64,000 nucleotides of DNA, taken from assembly GCA_958298945.1 (NCBI GenBank), contig OY282609.1, positions 42,918,954-42,982,953 of the forward strand. The letters run 5' to 3'. The translations under genes and the position numbers were made by a program. The number at the start of each line of letters is the position of its first letter. Positions within the stretch are counted from its first letter, which is position 1. The notes beneath the pieces are model-generated. The model searched no databases, had not been told where the DNA came from, and saw only the letters and a program-made list of their open reading frames with translations. The stretch comes from Atherix ibis (Eukaryota; Arthropoda; Insecta; Diptera; Athericidae). This document shows positions 10,926 through 22,885 of the stretch, one piece after another.

Positions 10926-11829
10926 TCATGAGGAATATTCAGTGGTATTTTTCAAAAGGAATATTCAGTGGTATTTTTCAACAGGAATAATCAGTGGTAT
11001 TTTTCAAGAGAAATATTCAGTGGTATTTTTCTAGAGGAATATTCAGTGGTATATTTCAAGAGGAATATTCAATGGTATTTTTCAAGAGGAATATTCAGGG
11101 GTATTTTTAAAGAGGAATATTCAGTGTTATTTTTCAAGACGTATATTCAGTGGTATTTTTCGAGAGGAATATTCAATTGTATTTTTCAAGAGGAATATTC
11201 AGTGGTATTTTTCAAGAGGAATATTCAGTGCTATTTTTCAAGAAGAATATTCAGTGGTATTTCTCAAGAAGATTATTCAGTTGTATTTTTCAAGAGGAAT
11301 ATTCAGTGGTATTTTTCAAGAGGAATAATCAGTGGTATTTTTTAAAAGCAATATTCGGTGGTATTTTTCAAGAGGAATATGCAGTGTTATTTTTCAAGAG
11401 GAATATTCAGTGGTATTTTTCTAGAGGAATATTCAGTAGTATTTTTCAAGAGGAATATTCAGTGGTATTTTTCAAGAGGAATATGCAGTGGTATTTTTCA
11501 AGAGGAATATTTGGTGGCATTTTTAAAGAGGATTATTCAGTGGTATTTTTCAAGAGGATTATTCAGTGGTTTTTTTCAAAAGGAATATTCAGTGGTATTT
11601 TTCAAGAGGAATATTAAGTGGTATTTTTCAAGAGGAATATTTAATGGTATTTTTCAAAAGGAATATTCAGTGGTATTTTTCAAGAGGAATATTCAGTGGT
11701 ATTTTTCAAGAGGAATATTCAGCGTTATTTTTCAAGAGAAATATAGGGTGATATAATTCAAGAGGAATATTCGGTGGTATTTTTCAAGAAGGATATTCAG
11801 TGGTATTTTTCAAGAGGAATATTCACTGG

Positions 11830-13434
11830 TATTTTTCAAGAGGAATATTCAGTGGTATTTTTCAAGAGGAATATTCAGTGGTATTTTTCAAGAGGAATAT
11901 TGAATGTTATTTTTCAAGAGGAATATTCAGTGGTATTTTTCAAGAAGAATATTCAGTGATATTTTTTAAAATCAATATTCAGTGGTATTTTTCAAGGGGA
12001 ATATTCAGTGGTATTTTTCAAGAGGAATATTCAGTGGTATTTTTCAAGTGGAATATTCAGTGGTATTTTTCAGAAGGAATATTCAGTGGTATTTTTCAAG
12101 AGGAATATTCAGTGGTATTTTTCAAGAGGATTATTCAATGGTATTTTTTAAGAGGAATATTTAGTTGTATTTTTTAAGAGGAATATTCAAAGGTATTTTT
12201 CAAGAGGAATATTCAGTGTTATCTTACAAAAGGAATATTCAGTGGTATTTTTCGAGAGGAATATTCAGTAGTATTTTTCAAGAGGAATATTCAGTGGTAT
12301 TTTTCAAGAGGAATATTCAGTGGTATTTTTCAAGAGGAATATTCGGTGGTATTTTTAAAGAGGATTATTCAGTGGTATTTTTCAAGAGGATTATTCAGTG
12401 GTATTTTTCAAGAGGAATATTCAGTGGTATTTTTCAAGAGGTATATTCAGCGTTATTTTGCAAGAGAAATATTGGGTGATATATTTCAAGATGAATATTC
12501 AGTGGTATTTTTCAAGATGAATATTCAGTGGTATTTTTCAAGAAGAATAATGAGTGTTATTTTTCAAGAGGAATATTCGGTGGTATATTTCAAGATGAAT
12601 ATGCAGTGGAATTTTTAAAGAGGATTATTCAGTGGTATTTTTCAAGAGGATTATTCAGTGGTATTTTTCAAGAGCAACATTCAGTGGTATTTTTCAAGAG
12701 GAATATTAAGTGGTATTTTTCACGAGGAATATTCAATATTATTTTTCAAGAGGAATATTCAGTGGTATTTTTCAAGAGGAATATTTAGTGGTATTTCTCA
12801 AGAGGAATATTCAGCGTTATTTTGCAGGAGAAATATTGAGTGGTATTTTTTAAGATGAATATTCAGTGGTATTTTTCAAGAGGAATATGCAGTGGTATTT
12901 TTCAAGGGGAATATTCAGCGGTATTTATCAAGAGGAATATTCAGCGGTATTTTTCAAGAGGAATATTCAGTGGTATTCTTCAAGGGGAATATTCAGCTGT
13001 ATTTTTCAACAGAATTTTAAAGTGGTATTTTTCAAGAGGAATATTCAGTGGTATTTTTAAAGAGGAATATTCAGTGGTATTTTTCAAGAGGATTATTCAG
13101 TGGTATTTTTCAAGAGGAATATTCAGTGGTATTTTTCAAGAGGAATATTAAGTGGTATTTTTCAAAAGGAATATTTAATGGTATTTTTCAAAAGGAATAT
13201 TCAGTGGTATTTTTCAAGAGGAATATTCAGTGGTATTTTTCAAGAGGAATATTCAGCGTTATTTTGCAAGAGAAATATTGGGTGATATATTTCAAGATGA
13301 ATATTCAGTGGTATTTTTCAAGATGAATATTCAGTGGTATTTTTCAAGAGGAATATTCAGTGGTATTTTTCAAGAGAAATATTCAGTGGTATTTTTCAAG
13401 AGGAATATTCAGTGGTATTTTTCAAGAGGAATAT
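11830..13434 (+). repeat. 2-kb HOR block, copy 1
   Basis: This block matches 13806-15514. The offset is 1976 bp (76 monomers) up to about 12435 and 2080 bp (80 monomers) afterwards, because the second copy carries four extra monomers. Both copies share the sequence of markers CAGAAGG, TTTAGTTG, ATCTTACAAAAGG, GCGTTATTTTGCAAG, AATAATGAGTG, CAACATTC, GGTATTTATC and CAACAGAATTTT. Confidence 0.85.
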
Positions 13435-13805
13435 TCAATGGTATTTTTCAAGAGAAATATTCAGTGGTATTTTTCAAGAAGTATATTCAGTGTTATTTTT
13501 CAAGAGGAATATTCGGTGGTATTTTTCAAGAGCAACATTCAGTGGTATTTTTCAAGAGGAATATTAAGTGGAATTTTTCAAGAGGAATATTCAATATTAT
13601 TTTTCAAGAGGAATATTCAGTGGTATTTTTCAAGAGGAATATTCAGTGGTGTTTCTCAAGAGGAATATTCAGTGGTATTTTTCAAGAGGAATATTGAATG
13701 TTATTTTTCAAGAGGAATATTCAGTGGTATTTTTCAAGAAGAATATTCAGTTATATTTTTTAAAATCAATATTCAGTGGTATTTTTCAAGGGGAATATTC
13801 AGTGG

Positions 13806-15514
13806 TATTTTTCAAGAGGAATATTCAGTGGTATTTTTCAAGAGGAATATTCAGTGGTATTTTTCAAGAGGAATATTGAATGTTATTTTTCAAGAGGAAT
13901 ATTCAGTGGTATTTTTCAAGAAGAATATTCAGTGATATTTTTTAAAATCAATATTCAGTGGTATTTTTCAAGGGGAATATTCAGTGGTATTTTTCAAGAG
14001 GAATATTCAGTGGTATTTTTCAAGTGGAATATTCAGTGGTATTTTTCAGAAGGAATATTCAGTGGTATTTTTCAAGAGGAATATTCAGTGGTATTTTTCA
14101 AGAGGATTATTCAATGGTATTTTTTAAGAGGAATATTTAGTTGTATTTTTTAAGAGGAATATTCAAAAGTATTTTTCAAGAGGAATATTCAGTGTTATCT
14201 TACAAAAGGAATATTCAGTGGTATTTTTCGAGAGGAATATTCAGTAGTATTTTTCAAGAGGAATATTCAGTGGTATTTTTCAAGAGGAATATTCAGTGGT
14301 ATTTTTCAAGAGGAATATTCGGTGGTATTTTTAAAGAGGATTATTCAGTGGTATTTTTCAAGAGGATTATTCAGTGGTATTTTTCAAGAGGAATATTCAG
14401 TGGTATTTTTCAAGAGGTATATTAAGTGGTATTTTTCAAAAGGAATATTTAATGGTATTTTTCAAAAGCAATATTCAGTGGTATTTTTCAAGAGAAATAT
14501 TCAGTGGTATTTTTCAAGAGGAATATTCAGCGTTATTTTGCAAGAGAAATATTGGGTGATATATTTCAAGATGAATATTCAGTGGTATTTTTCAAGATGA
14601 ATATTCAGTGGTATTTTTCAAGAAGAATAATGAGTGTTATTTTTCAAGAGGAATATTCGGTGGTATATTTCAAGATGAATATGCAGTGGAATTTTTAAAG
14701 AGGATTATTCAGTGGTATTTTTCAAGAGGATTATTCAGTGGTATTTTTCAAGAGCAACATTCAGTGGTATTTTTCAAGAGGAATATTAAGTGGTATTTTT
14801 CACGAGGAATATTCAATATTATTTTTCAAGAGGAATATTCAGTGGTATTTTTCAAGAGGAATATTCAGTGGTATTTCTCAAGAGGAATATTCAGCGTTAT
14901 TTTGCAGGAGAAATATTGAGTGGTATTTTTTAAGATGAATATTCAGTGGTATTTTTCAAGAGGAATATGCAGTGGTATTTTTCAAGGGGAATATTCAGCG
15001 GTATTTATCAAGAGGAATATTCAGCGGTATTTTTCAAGAGGAATATTCAGTGGTATTCTTCAAGGGGAATATTCAGCGGTATTTTTCAACAGAATTTTTA
15101 AGTGGTATTTTTCAAGAGGAATATTCAGTGGTATTTTTAAAGAGGAATATTCAGTGGTATTTTTCAAGAGGATTATTCAGTGGTATTTTTCAAGAGGAAT
15201 ATTCAGTGGTATTTTTCAAGAGGAATATTAAGTGGTATTTTTCAAAAGGAATATTTAATGGTATTTTTCAAAAGGAATATTCAGTGGTATTTTTCAAGAG
15301 GAATATTCAGTGGTATTTTTCAAGAGGAATATTCAGCGTTATTTTGCAAGAGAAATATTGGGTGATATATTTCAAGATGAATATTCAGTGGTATTTTTCA
15401 AGATGAATATTCAGTGGTATTTTTCAAGAGGAATATTCAGTGGTATTTTTCAAGAGAAATATTCAGTGGTATTTTTCAAGAGGAATATTCAGTGGTATTT
15501 TTCAAGAGGAATAT
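13806..15514 (+). repeat. 2-kb HOR block, copy 2 (+4 monomers)
   Basis: Second copy of 11830-13434. It contains an extra 104 bp (four monomers, about 14411-14514) including TTAAGTGG, CAAAAGGAATATTTAATGG and CAAAAGCAATATTC units, which the first copy lacks. Those four monomers are present in other HORs downstream, so loss from copy 1 is the simpler reading. Confidence 0.83.
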
Positions 15515-15515
15515 T

Positions 15516-16060
15516 AAGTGGTATTTTTCAAGAGAAATATTTAATGGTATTTTTCAAAAGGAATATTCAGTGGTATTTTTCAAGAGGAATATTCAGTGGT
15601 ATTTTCCAAGAGGAATATTCAGCGTTATTTTTCAAGAGAAATATTGGGTGATATAATTCCAGAGGAATATTCAGTGGTATTTTTAAAGAGGATTATTCAG
15701 TGGTATTTTTCAAGAGGAATATTCGGTGGTTTTTTCAAGAGCAACATTCAGTGGTATTTTTCAAGAGGAATATTAAGTGGAATTTTTCAAGAGGAATATT
15801 CAATATTATTTTTCAAGAGGAATATTCAGTGGTATTTTTCAAGAGGAATATTCAGTGGTGTTTCTCAAGAGGAATATTCAGCGTTATTTTGCAAGAGAAA
15901 TATTGAGTGGTATTTTTTAAGATGAATATTCAGAGGTATTTTTCAAGAGGAATATTTGGTGGCAATTTTAAAGAGGATTCTTCAGTGGTATTTTTCAAGA
16001 GGATTATTCAGTGGTATTTTTCAAGAGAAATATTCAGTGGTATTTTTCAAGAGGAATATT
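15516..16060 (+). repeat. 21-monomer HOR, copy 1
   Basis: First of three tandem copies, measured from the TTAAG monomer before CAAGAGAAATATTTAATGG. It is 545 bp because of a 1-bp loss at 15730. It contains a TATTTTCCAAGAGG monomer, GGGTGATATAATTCC and TTTGGTGGCAATTTTAAAG. Confidence 0.87.
15730..15735 (+). other. 25-bp monomer (T6 in place of TATTTTT)
   Basis: GGTGG is followed by six T rather than TATTTTT, a net loss of 1 bp. It occurs only in copy 1 of the 21-monomer repeat and so postdates that amplification. Confidence 0.85.
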
Positions 16061-16606
16061 AAGTGGTATTTTTCAAGAGAAATATTTAATGGTATTTTTC
16101 AAAAGGAATATTCAGTGGTATTTTTCAAGAGGAATATTCAGTGGTATTTTCCAAGAGGAATATTCAGCGTTATTTTTCAAGAGAAATATTGGGTGATATA
16201 ATTCCAGAGGAATATTCAGTGGTATTTTTAAAGAGGATTATTCAGTGGTATTTTTCAAGAGGATTATTCAGTGGTATTTTTCAAGAGCAACATTCAGTGG
16301 TATTTTTCAAGAGGAATATTAAGTGGAATTTTTCAAGAGGAATATTCAATATTATTTTTCAAGAGGAATATTCAGTGGTATTTTTCAAGAGGAATATTCA
16401 GTGGTGTTTCTCAAGAGGAATATTCAGCGTTATTTTGCAAGAGAAATATTGAGTGGTATTTTTTAAGATGAATATTCAGAGGTATTTTTCAAGAGGAATA
16501 TTTGGTGGCAATTTTAAAGAGGATTCTTCAGTGGTATTTTTCAAGAGGATTATTCAGTGGTATTTTTCAAGAGGAATATTCAGTGGTATTTTTCAAGAGG
16601 AATATT
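16061..16606 (+). repeat. 21-monomer HOR, copy 2
   Basis: Second tandem copy, exactly 546 bp (21 monomers). It differs from copy 1 mainly by lacking the 15730 deletion and by a GAGGATTATTC monomer where copy 1 reads GAGGAATATTCGG. Confidence 0.87.
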
Positions 16607-17178
16607 AAGTGGTATTTTTCAAGAGAAATATTTAATGGTATTTTTCAAAAGGAATATTCAGTGGTATTTTTCAAGAGGAATATTCAGTGGTATTTTCCAA
16701 GAGGAATATTCAGCGTTATTTTTCAAGAGAAATATTGGGTGATATAATTCCAGAGGAATATTCAGTGGTATTTTTCAAGACCAATATTCAGTGGAATTTT
16801 TAAAGAGGATTATTCAGTGGTATTTTTCAAGAGGATTATTCAGTGGTATTTTTCAAGAGCAACATTTAGTGGTATTTTTCAAGAGGAATATTAAGTGGTA
16901 TTTTTCAAGAGGAATATTCAATATTATTTTTCAAGAGGAATATTCAGTGGTATTTTTCAAGAGGAATATTCAGTGGTATTTCTGAAGAGGAATATTCAGC
17001 GTTATTTTGCAAGAGAAATATTGAGTGGTATTTTTTAAGATGAATATTCAGAGGTATTTTTCAAGAGGAATATTTGGTGGCATTTTTAAAGAGGATTCTT
17101 CAGTGGTATTTTTCAAGAGGATTATTCAGTGGTATTTTTCAAGAGGAATATTCAGTGGTATTTTTCAAGAGGAATATT
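16607..17178 (+). repeat. 21-monomer HOR, copy 3 (22 monomers)
   Basis: Third tandem copy, 572 bp. It carries one extra monomer near 16770-16800 (CAAGACCAATATTCAGTGGAA). It also reads GGCATTTTTAAAG near 17080, where copies 1 and 2 read GGCAATTTTAAAG. Confidence 0.85.
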
Positions 17179-18114
17179 AAGTGGTATTTTTCAAGAGGAA
17201 TATTTAATGGTATTTTTGAAAAGGAATATTCAGTGGTATTTTTCAAGAGGAATATTCAGTGGTATTTTCCAAGAGGAATATTCAGCGTTATTTTGCAAGA
17301 GAAGTATTGGGTGATATATTTCAAGATGAATATTCAGTGGTATTTTTCAAGATGAATATTCAGTGGTATTTTTCAAGAGGAATATTCAGTGGTATTTTTC
17401 AAGAGAAATATTCAGTGGTATTTTTCAAGAGGAATTTTCAGTGGTATTTTTCAAGAGGAATATTCAATGGTATTTTTCAAGAGGAATATTCAGTGGTATT
17501 TTTCAAGAAGAATAATCAGTGTTATTTTTTAAGAGGAATATTCGGTGGTATATTTCAAGACGAATATTCAGTGGAATTTTTAAAGAGGATTATTCAGTGG
17601 TATTTTTCAAGAGGATTATTCAGTGGTATTTTTCAAGAGCAACATTCAGTGGTATTTTTCAAGAGGAATATTTAGTGGTATTTTTCAAGAGGAATATTCA
17701 ATAGTATTTTTCAAGAGGAATATTCAGTGGTATTTTTCAAGAGGAATATTCAGTGGTATTTCTCAAGAGGAATATTCAGCGTTATTTTGCAAGAGAAATA
17801 TTGAGTGGTATTTTTTAAGATGAATATTCAGTGGTATTTTTCAAGAGGAATATGCAGTGGTATTTTTCAAGGGGAATATTCAGCGGTATTTATCAAGAGG
17901 AATATTCAGCGGTATTTTTCAAGAGGAATATTAAGTGGTATTCTTCAAGGGGATTATTCAGCGGTATTTTTCAACAGAATTTTTAAGTGATATTTATCAA
18001 GAGCAATATTCAGTGGTATTTTTAAAGAGGAATATTCAGTGGTATTTTTCAAGAGGATTATTCAGTGGTATTTTTCAAGAGGAATATTCAGTGGTATTTT
18101 TCAAGAGGAATATT

Positions 18115-19647
18115 AAGTGGTATTTTTCAAAAGGAATATTTAATGGTATTTTTCAAAAGGAATATTCAGTGGTATTTTTCAAGAGGAATATTCAGTGGTA
18201 TTTTTCAAGAGGAATATTCAGCGTTATTTTGCAAGAGAAATATTGGGTTATATATTTCAAGATGAATATTCAGTGGTATTTTTCAACATGAATATTCAGT
18301 GGTATTTTTCAAGCCCAATATTCAGTGGAATTTTTAAAGAGGATTATTCAGTGGTATTTTTCAAGAGGATTATTCAGTGGTATTTTTCAAGAGCAAAATT
18401 CAGTGGTATTTTTCAAGAGGATTATTAAGTGGTATTTTTCAAGAGGAATATTCAATATTATTTTTCAAGAGGAATATTCAGTGGTATTTTTCAAGAGGAA
18501 TATTCAGTGGTATTTCTCAAGAGGAATATTCAGCGTTATTTTGCAAGAGAAATATTGAGTGGTATTTTTTAAGATGAATATTCAGAGGTATTTTTCAAGA
18601 GGAATATTTGGTGGCATTTTTAAAGAGGATTCTTCAGTGGTATTTTTCAAGAGGATTATTCAGTGGTATTTTTCAAGATGAATATTCAGTGGTATTTTTC
18701 AAGAGGAATATTCAGTGGTATTTTCAAGAGAAATATTCAGTGGTATTTTTCAAGAGGAATATTCAGTGGTATTTTTCAAGAGGAATATTCAATGGTATTT
18801 TTCAAGAGGAATATTCAGTGGTATTTTTCAAGAAGAATATTCAGTGTTATTTTTCAAGATGAATATTCGGTGGTATTTTTCAAGACCAATATTCAGTGGA
18901 ATTTTTAAAGAGGATTATTCAGTGGTATTTTTTAAGAGGAATATTAAGTGGTATTTTTCAAGAGGAATATTCAATATTATTTTTCAAGAGGAATATTCAG
19001 TGGTATTTCTCAAGAGGAATATTCAGCGTTATTTTGCAAGAGAAATATTGAGTGGTATTTTTTAAGATGAATATTCAGAGGTATTTTTCAAGAAGAATAT
19101 TCAGTGTTATTTTTCAAGAGGAATATTCGGTGGTATTTTTCAAGACCAATATTCAGTGGAATTTTTCAAGAGCAACATTCAGTGGTATTTTTCAAGAGGA
19201 ATATTAAGTGGTATTTTTCAAGAGGAATATTCAATATTATTTTTCAAGAGGAATATTCAGTGGTATTTTTCAAGAGGAATATTCAGTGGTATTTTCCAAG
19301 AGGAATATTCAGCGTTATTTTGCAAGAGAAATATTGAGTGGTATTTTTTAAGATGAATATTCAGAGGTATTTTTCAAGAGGAATATTTGGTGGCATTTTT
19401 AAAGAGGATTCTTTAGTGGTATTTTTCAAGAGGATTATTCAGTGGTATTTTTCAAGAGGAATATTCAGTGGTATTTTTCAAGAGGAATATTAAGTGGTAT
19501 TTTTCAAGAGGAATATTTAATGGTATTTTTCAAAAGGAATATTCAGTGGCATTTTTCAAGAGGAATATTCAGTGGTATTTTCCAAGAGGAATATTCAGTG
19601 GTATTTTTCAAGAGGAATATTCAGTGGTATTTTTCAAGAGGAATATT
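18115..19647 (+). repeat. 59-monomer HOR, unit 1
   Basis: A 1533-bp unit, one base short because the T tract at 18721-18724 has four T. It is followed directly by a second copy at 19648, matching up to about 19590/21124. It includes two CAAGACCAATATTC monomers, about 290 bp apart, that later shortened units lack one of. Confidence 0.87.
18721..18724 (+). other. 25-bp monomer (T4 tract)
   Basis: TTCAGTGGTA is followed by four T and CAAGAG, one T fewer than normal. The next HOR unit at 20254 has the normal five, so this is a private loss in unit 1. Confidence 0.85.
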
Positions 19648-21415
19648 AAGTGGTATTTTTCAAAAGGAATATTTAATGGTATTTTTCAAAAGGAATATTC
19701 AGTGGTATTTTTCAAGAGGAATATTCAGTGGTATTTTTCAAGAGGAATATTCAGCGTTATTTTGCAAGAGAAATATTGGGTGATATATTTCAAGATGAAT
19801 ATTCAGTGGTATTTTTCAACATGAATATTCAGTGGTATTTTTCAAGCCCAATATTCAGTGGAATTTTTAAAGAGGATTATTCAGTTGTATTTTTCAAGAG
19901 GATTATTCAGTGGTATTTTTCAAGAGCAAAATTCAGTGGTATTTTTCAAGAGGATTATTAAGTTTTATTTTTCAAGAGGAATATTCAATATTATTTTTCA
20001 AGAGGAATATTCAGTGGTATTTTTCAAGAGGAATATTCAGTGGTATTTCTCAAGAGGAATATTCAGCGTTATTTTGCAAGAGAAATATTGAGTGGTATTT
20101 TTTAAGATGAATATTCAGAGGTATTTTTCAAGAGGAATATTTGGTGGCATTTTTAAAGAGGATTCTTCAGTGGTATTTTTCAAGAGGATTATTCAGTGGT
20201 ATTTTTCAAGATGAATATTCAGTGGTATTTTTCAAGAGGAATATTCAGTGGTATTTTTCAAGAGAAATATTCAGTGGTATTTTTCAAGAGGAATATTCAG
20301 TGGTATTTTTCAAGAGGAATATTCAATGGTATTTTTCAAGAGGAATATTCAGTGGTATTTTTCAAGAAGAATATTCAGTGTTATTTTTCAAGATGAATAT
20401 TCGGTGGTATTTTTCAAGACCAATATTCAGTGGAATTTTTAAAGAGGATTATTCAGTGGTATTTTTTAAGAGGAATATTAAGTGGTATTTTTCAAGAGGA
20501 ATATTCAATATTATTTTTCAAGAGGAATATTCAGTGGTATTTCTCAAGAGGAATATTCAGCGTTATTTTGCAAGAGAAATATTGAGTGGTATTTTTTAAG
20601 ATGAATATTCAGAGGTATTTTTCAAGAAGAATATTCAGTGTTATTTTTCAAGAGGAATATTCGGTGGTATTTTTCAAGACCAATATTCAGTGGAATTTTT
20701 CAAGTGCAACATTCAGTGGTATTTTTCAAGAGGAATATTAAGTGGTATTTTTCAAGAGGAATATTCAATATTATTTTTCAAGACGAATATTCAGTGGTAT
20801 TTTTCAAGAGGAATATTCAGTGGTATTTCTCAAGAGGAATATTCAGCGTTATTTTGCAAGAGAAATATTGAGTGGTATTTTTTAAGATGAATATTCAGAG
20901 GTATTTTTCAAGAGGAATATTTGGTGGCATTTTTAAAGAGGATTCTTCAGTGGTATTTTTCAAGAGGATTATTCAGTGGTAATTTTCAAGAGGAATATTC
21001 AGTGGTATTTTTCAAGAGGAATATTAAGTGGTATTTTTCAAGAGGAATATTTAATGGTATTTTTCAAAAGGAATATTCAGTGGCATTTTTCAAGAGGAAT
21101 ATTCAGTGGTATTTTCCAAGAGGAATATTCAGCGTTATTTTTCAAGAGAAATATTGGGTGATATAATTCAAGAGGAATATTCAGTGGTATTTTTCAAGAA
21201 GAATATTCAGTGATATTTTTTAAAAGCAATATTCAGTGGTATTTTTCAAGAGGAATATTCAGTGGTATTTTTCAAGAGGCATACTCAGTGGTATTTTTCA
21301 AGTGGAATATTCAGTGGTATTTTTCAGAAGGAATATTCAGTGGTATTTTTCAAGAGGAATATTCAGTGGTATTTTTCAAGAGGAATATTCAGTGGTATTT
21401 TTCAAGAGGAATATT
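19648..21415 (+). repeat. 59-monomer HOR, unit 2 extended to 68
   Basis: The first 1.48 kb copies unit 1. From about 21124 it continues instead into a run with GGGTGATATAATTC, TTTTTTAAAAGC, CAAGAGGCATACTC and CAGAAGG monomers before the next unit begins. The extension makes it 68 monomers (1768 bp), a length that recurs as an offset elsewhere in the domain (32690-33130 against 34458-34898). Confidence 0.85.
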
Positions 21416-21796
21416 AAGTGGTATTTTTCAAAAGGAATATTTAATGGTATTTTTCAAAAGGAATATTCAGTGGTATTTTTCAAGAGGAATATTCAGTGGT
21501 ATTTTTCAAGAGGAATATTCAGCGTTATTTTGCAAGAGAAATATTGGGTGATATATTTCAAGATGAATATTCAGTGGTATTTTTCAACATGAATATTCAG
21601 TGGTATTTTTCAAGCCCAATATTCAGTGGAATTTTTAAAGAGGATTATTCAGTGGTATTTTTCAAGAGGATTATTCAGTGGTATTTTTCAAGAGCAAAAT
21701 TCAGTGGTATTTTTCAAGAGGATTATTAAGTGGTATTTTTCAAGAGGAATATTCAATATTATTTTTCAAGAGGAATATTCAGTGGTATTTTTCAAG

Positions 21797-22885
21797 AGGA
21801 ATATTCAGTGGTATTTCTCAAGAGGAATATTCAGCGTTATTTTGCAAGAGAAATATTGAGTGGTATTTTTAAGATGAATATTCAGAGGTATTTTTCAAGA
21901 GGAATATTTGGTGGCATTTTTAAAGAGGATTCTTCAAGGGTATTTTTCAAGAGGATTATTCAGTGGTATTTTTCAAGATGAATATTCAGTAGTATTTTTC
22001 AAGAGGAATATTCAGTGGTATTTTTCAAGAGAAATATTCAGTGGTATTTTTCAAGAGGAATATTCAGTGGTATTTTTCAAGAGGAATATTCAATGGTATT
22101 TTTCAAGAGGAATATTCAGTGGTATTTTTCAAGAAGAATATTCAGTGTTATTTTTCAAGATGAATATTCGGTGGTATTTTTCAAGACCAATATTCAGTGG
22201 AATTTTTAAAGAGGATTATTCAGTGGTATTTTTCAAGAGGAATATTAAGTGGTATTTTTCAAGAGGAATATTCAATATTATTTTTCAAGAGGAATATTCA
22301 GTGGTATTTCTCAAGAGGAATATTCAGCGTTATTTTGCAAGAGAAATATTGAGTGGTATTTTTTAAGATGAATATTCAGAGGTATTTTTCAAGAGGAATA
22401 TTTGGTGGCATTTTTAAAGAGGATTCTTCAGTGGTATTTTTCAAGAGGATTATTCAGTGGTAATTTTCAAGAGGAATATTCAGTGGTATTTTTCAAGAGG
22501 AATATTAAGTGGTATTTTTCAAGAGGAATATTTAATGGTATTTTTCAAAAGGAATATTCAGTGGCATTTTTCAAGAGGAATATTCAGTGGTATTTTCCAA
22601 GAGGAATATTCAGCGTTATTTTTCAAGAGAAATATTGGGTGATATAATTCAAGAGGAATATTCAGTGGTATTTTTCAAGAAGAATATTCAGTGATATTTT
22701 TTAAAAGCAATATTCAGTGGTATTTTTCAAGAGGAATATTCAGTGGTATTTTTCAAGAGGCATATTCAGTGGTATTTTTCAAGTGGAACATTCAGTGGTA
22801 TTTTTCAGAAGGAATATTCAGTGGTATTTTTCAAGAGGAATATTCAGTGGTATTTTTCAAGAGGAATATTCAGTGGTATTTTTCA
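21797..22885 (+). repeat. 1143-bp internal duplication, left copy
   Basis: These 1089 bp match 22940-24028 at an offset of 1143 bp (44 monomers less 1 bp). At the left edge CAAGAGGAATATTC here stands against CAGAAGGAATATTC there. Near 22885 this copy enters CAAGAGGCATATTC while the other enters GGAATATTAAG. A difference inside is GAACATTC near 22789. Confidence 0.83.

Larger units (their letters stand above)
1..11560 (+). repeat. Domain A: heterogeneous HOR domain
   Basis: The left domain has the widest range of monomer variants in the window. Its private markers are a 25-bp monomer containing GAATTTC followed by TTTTCATGAGG, a monomer pair GTTTTACAAG / TTAATATTCCTTGG, and GAATAATCAG. Block copies recur at 67 monomers (1740 bp), 53 monomers (1376 bp) and about 259 monomers (6731 bp), in shuffled order rather than one regular HOR. 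There is no gene: forward frames stay open for at most 272 codons (9149-9967) and are interrupted by TAA, TAG and TGA variants that are conserved between repeat copies. Confidence 0.85.
11560..18114 (+). repeat. Domain B: 2-kb and 21-monomer HORs
   Basis: From about 11.56 kb the CATGAGG and TTCCTTGG markers disappear. New markers appear: GCGTTATTTTGCAAGAG followed by GGGTGATATATTTC, CAAGAGCAACATTC, CAACAGAATTTT and AGTTGTATTTTTTAAG. The domain holds a 1.6-1.7-kb block twice, then a 21/21/22-monomer triplet. At 17179-18114 it returns to a version of the first block (17805-18114 matches 14920-15229 at offset 2885, which is 111 monomers less 1 bp). No gene is seen. Confidence 0.82.
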
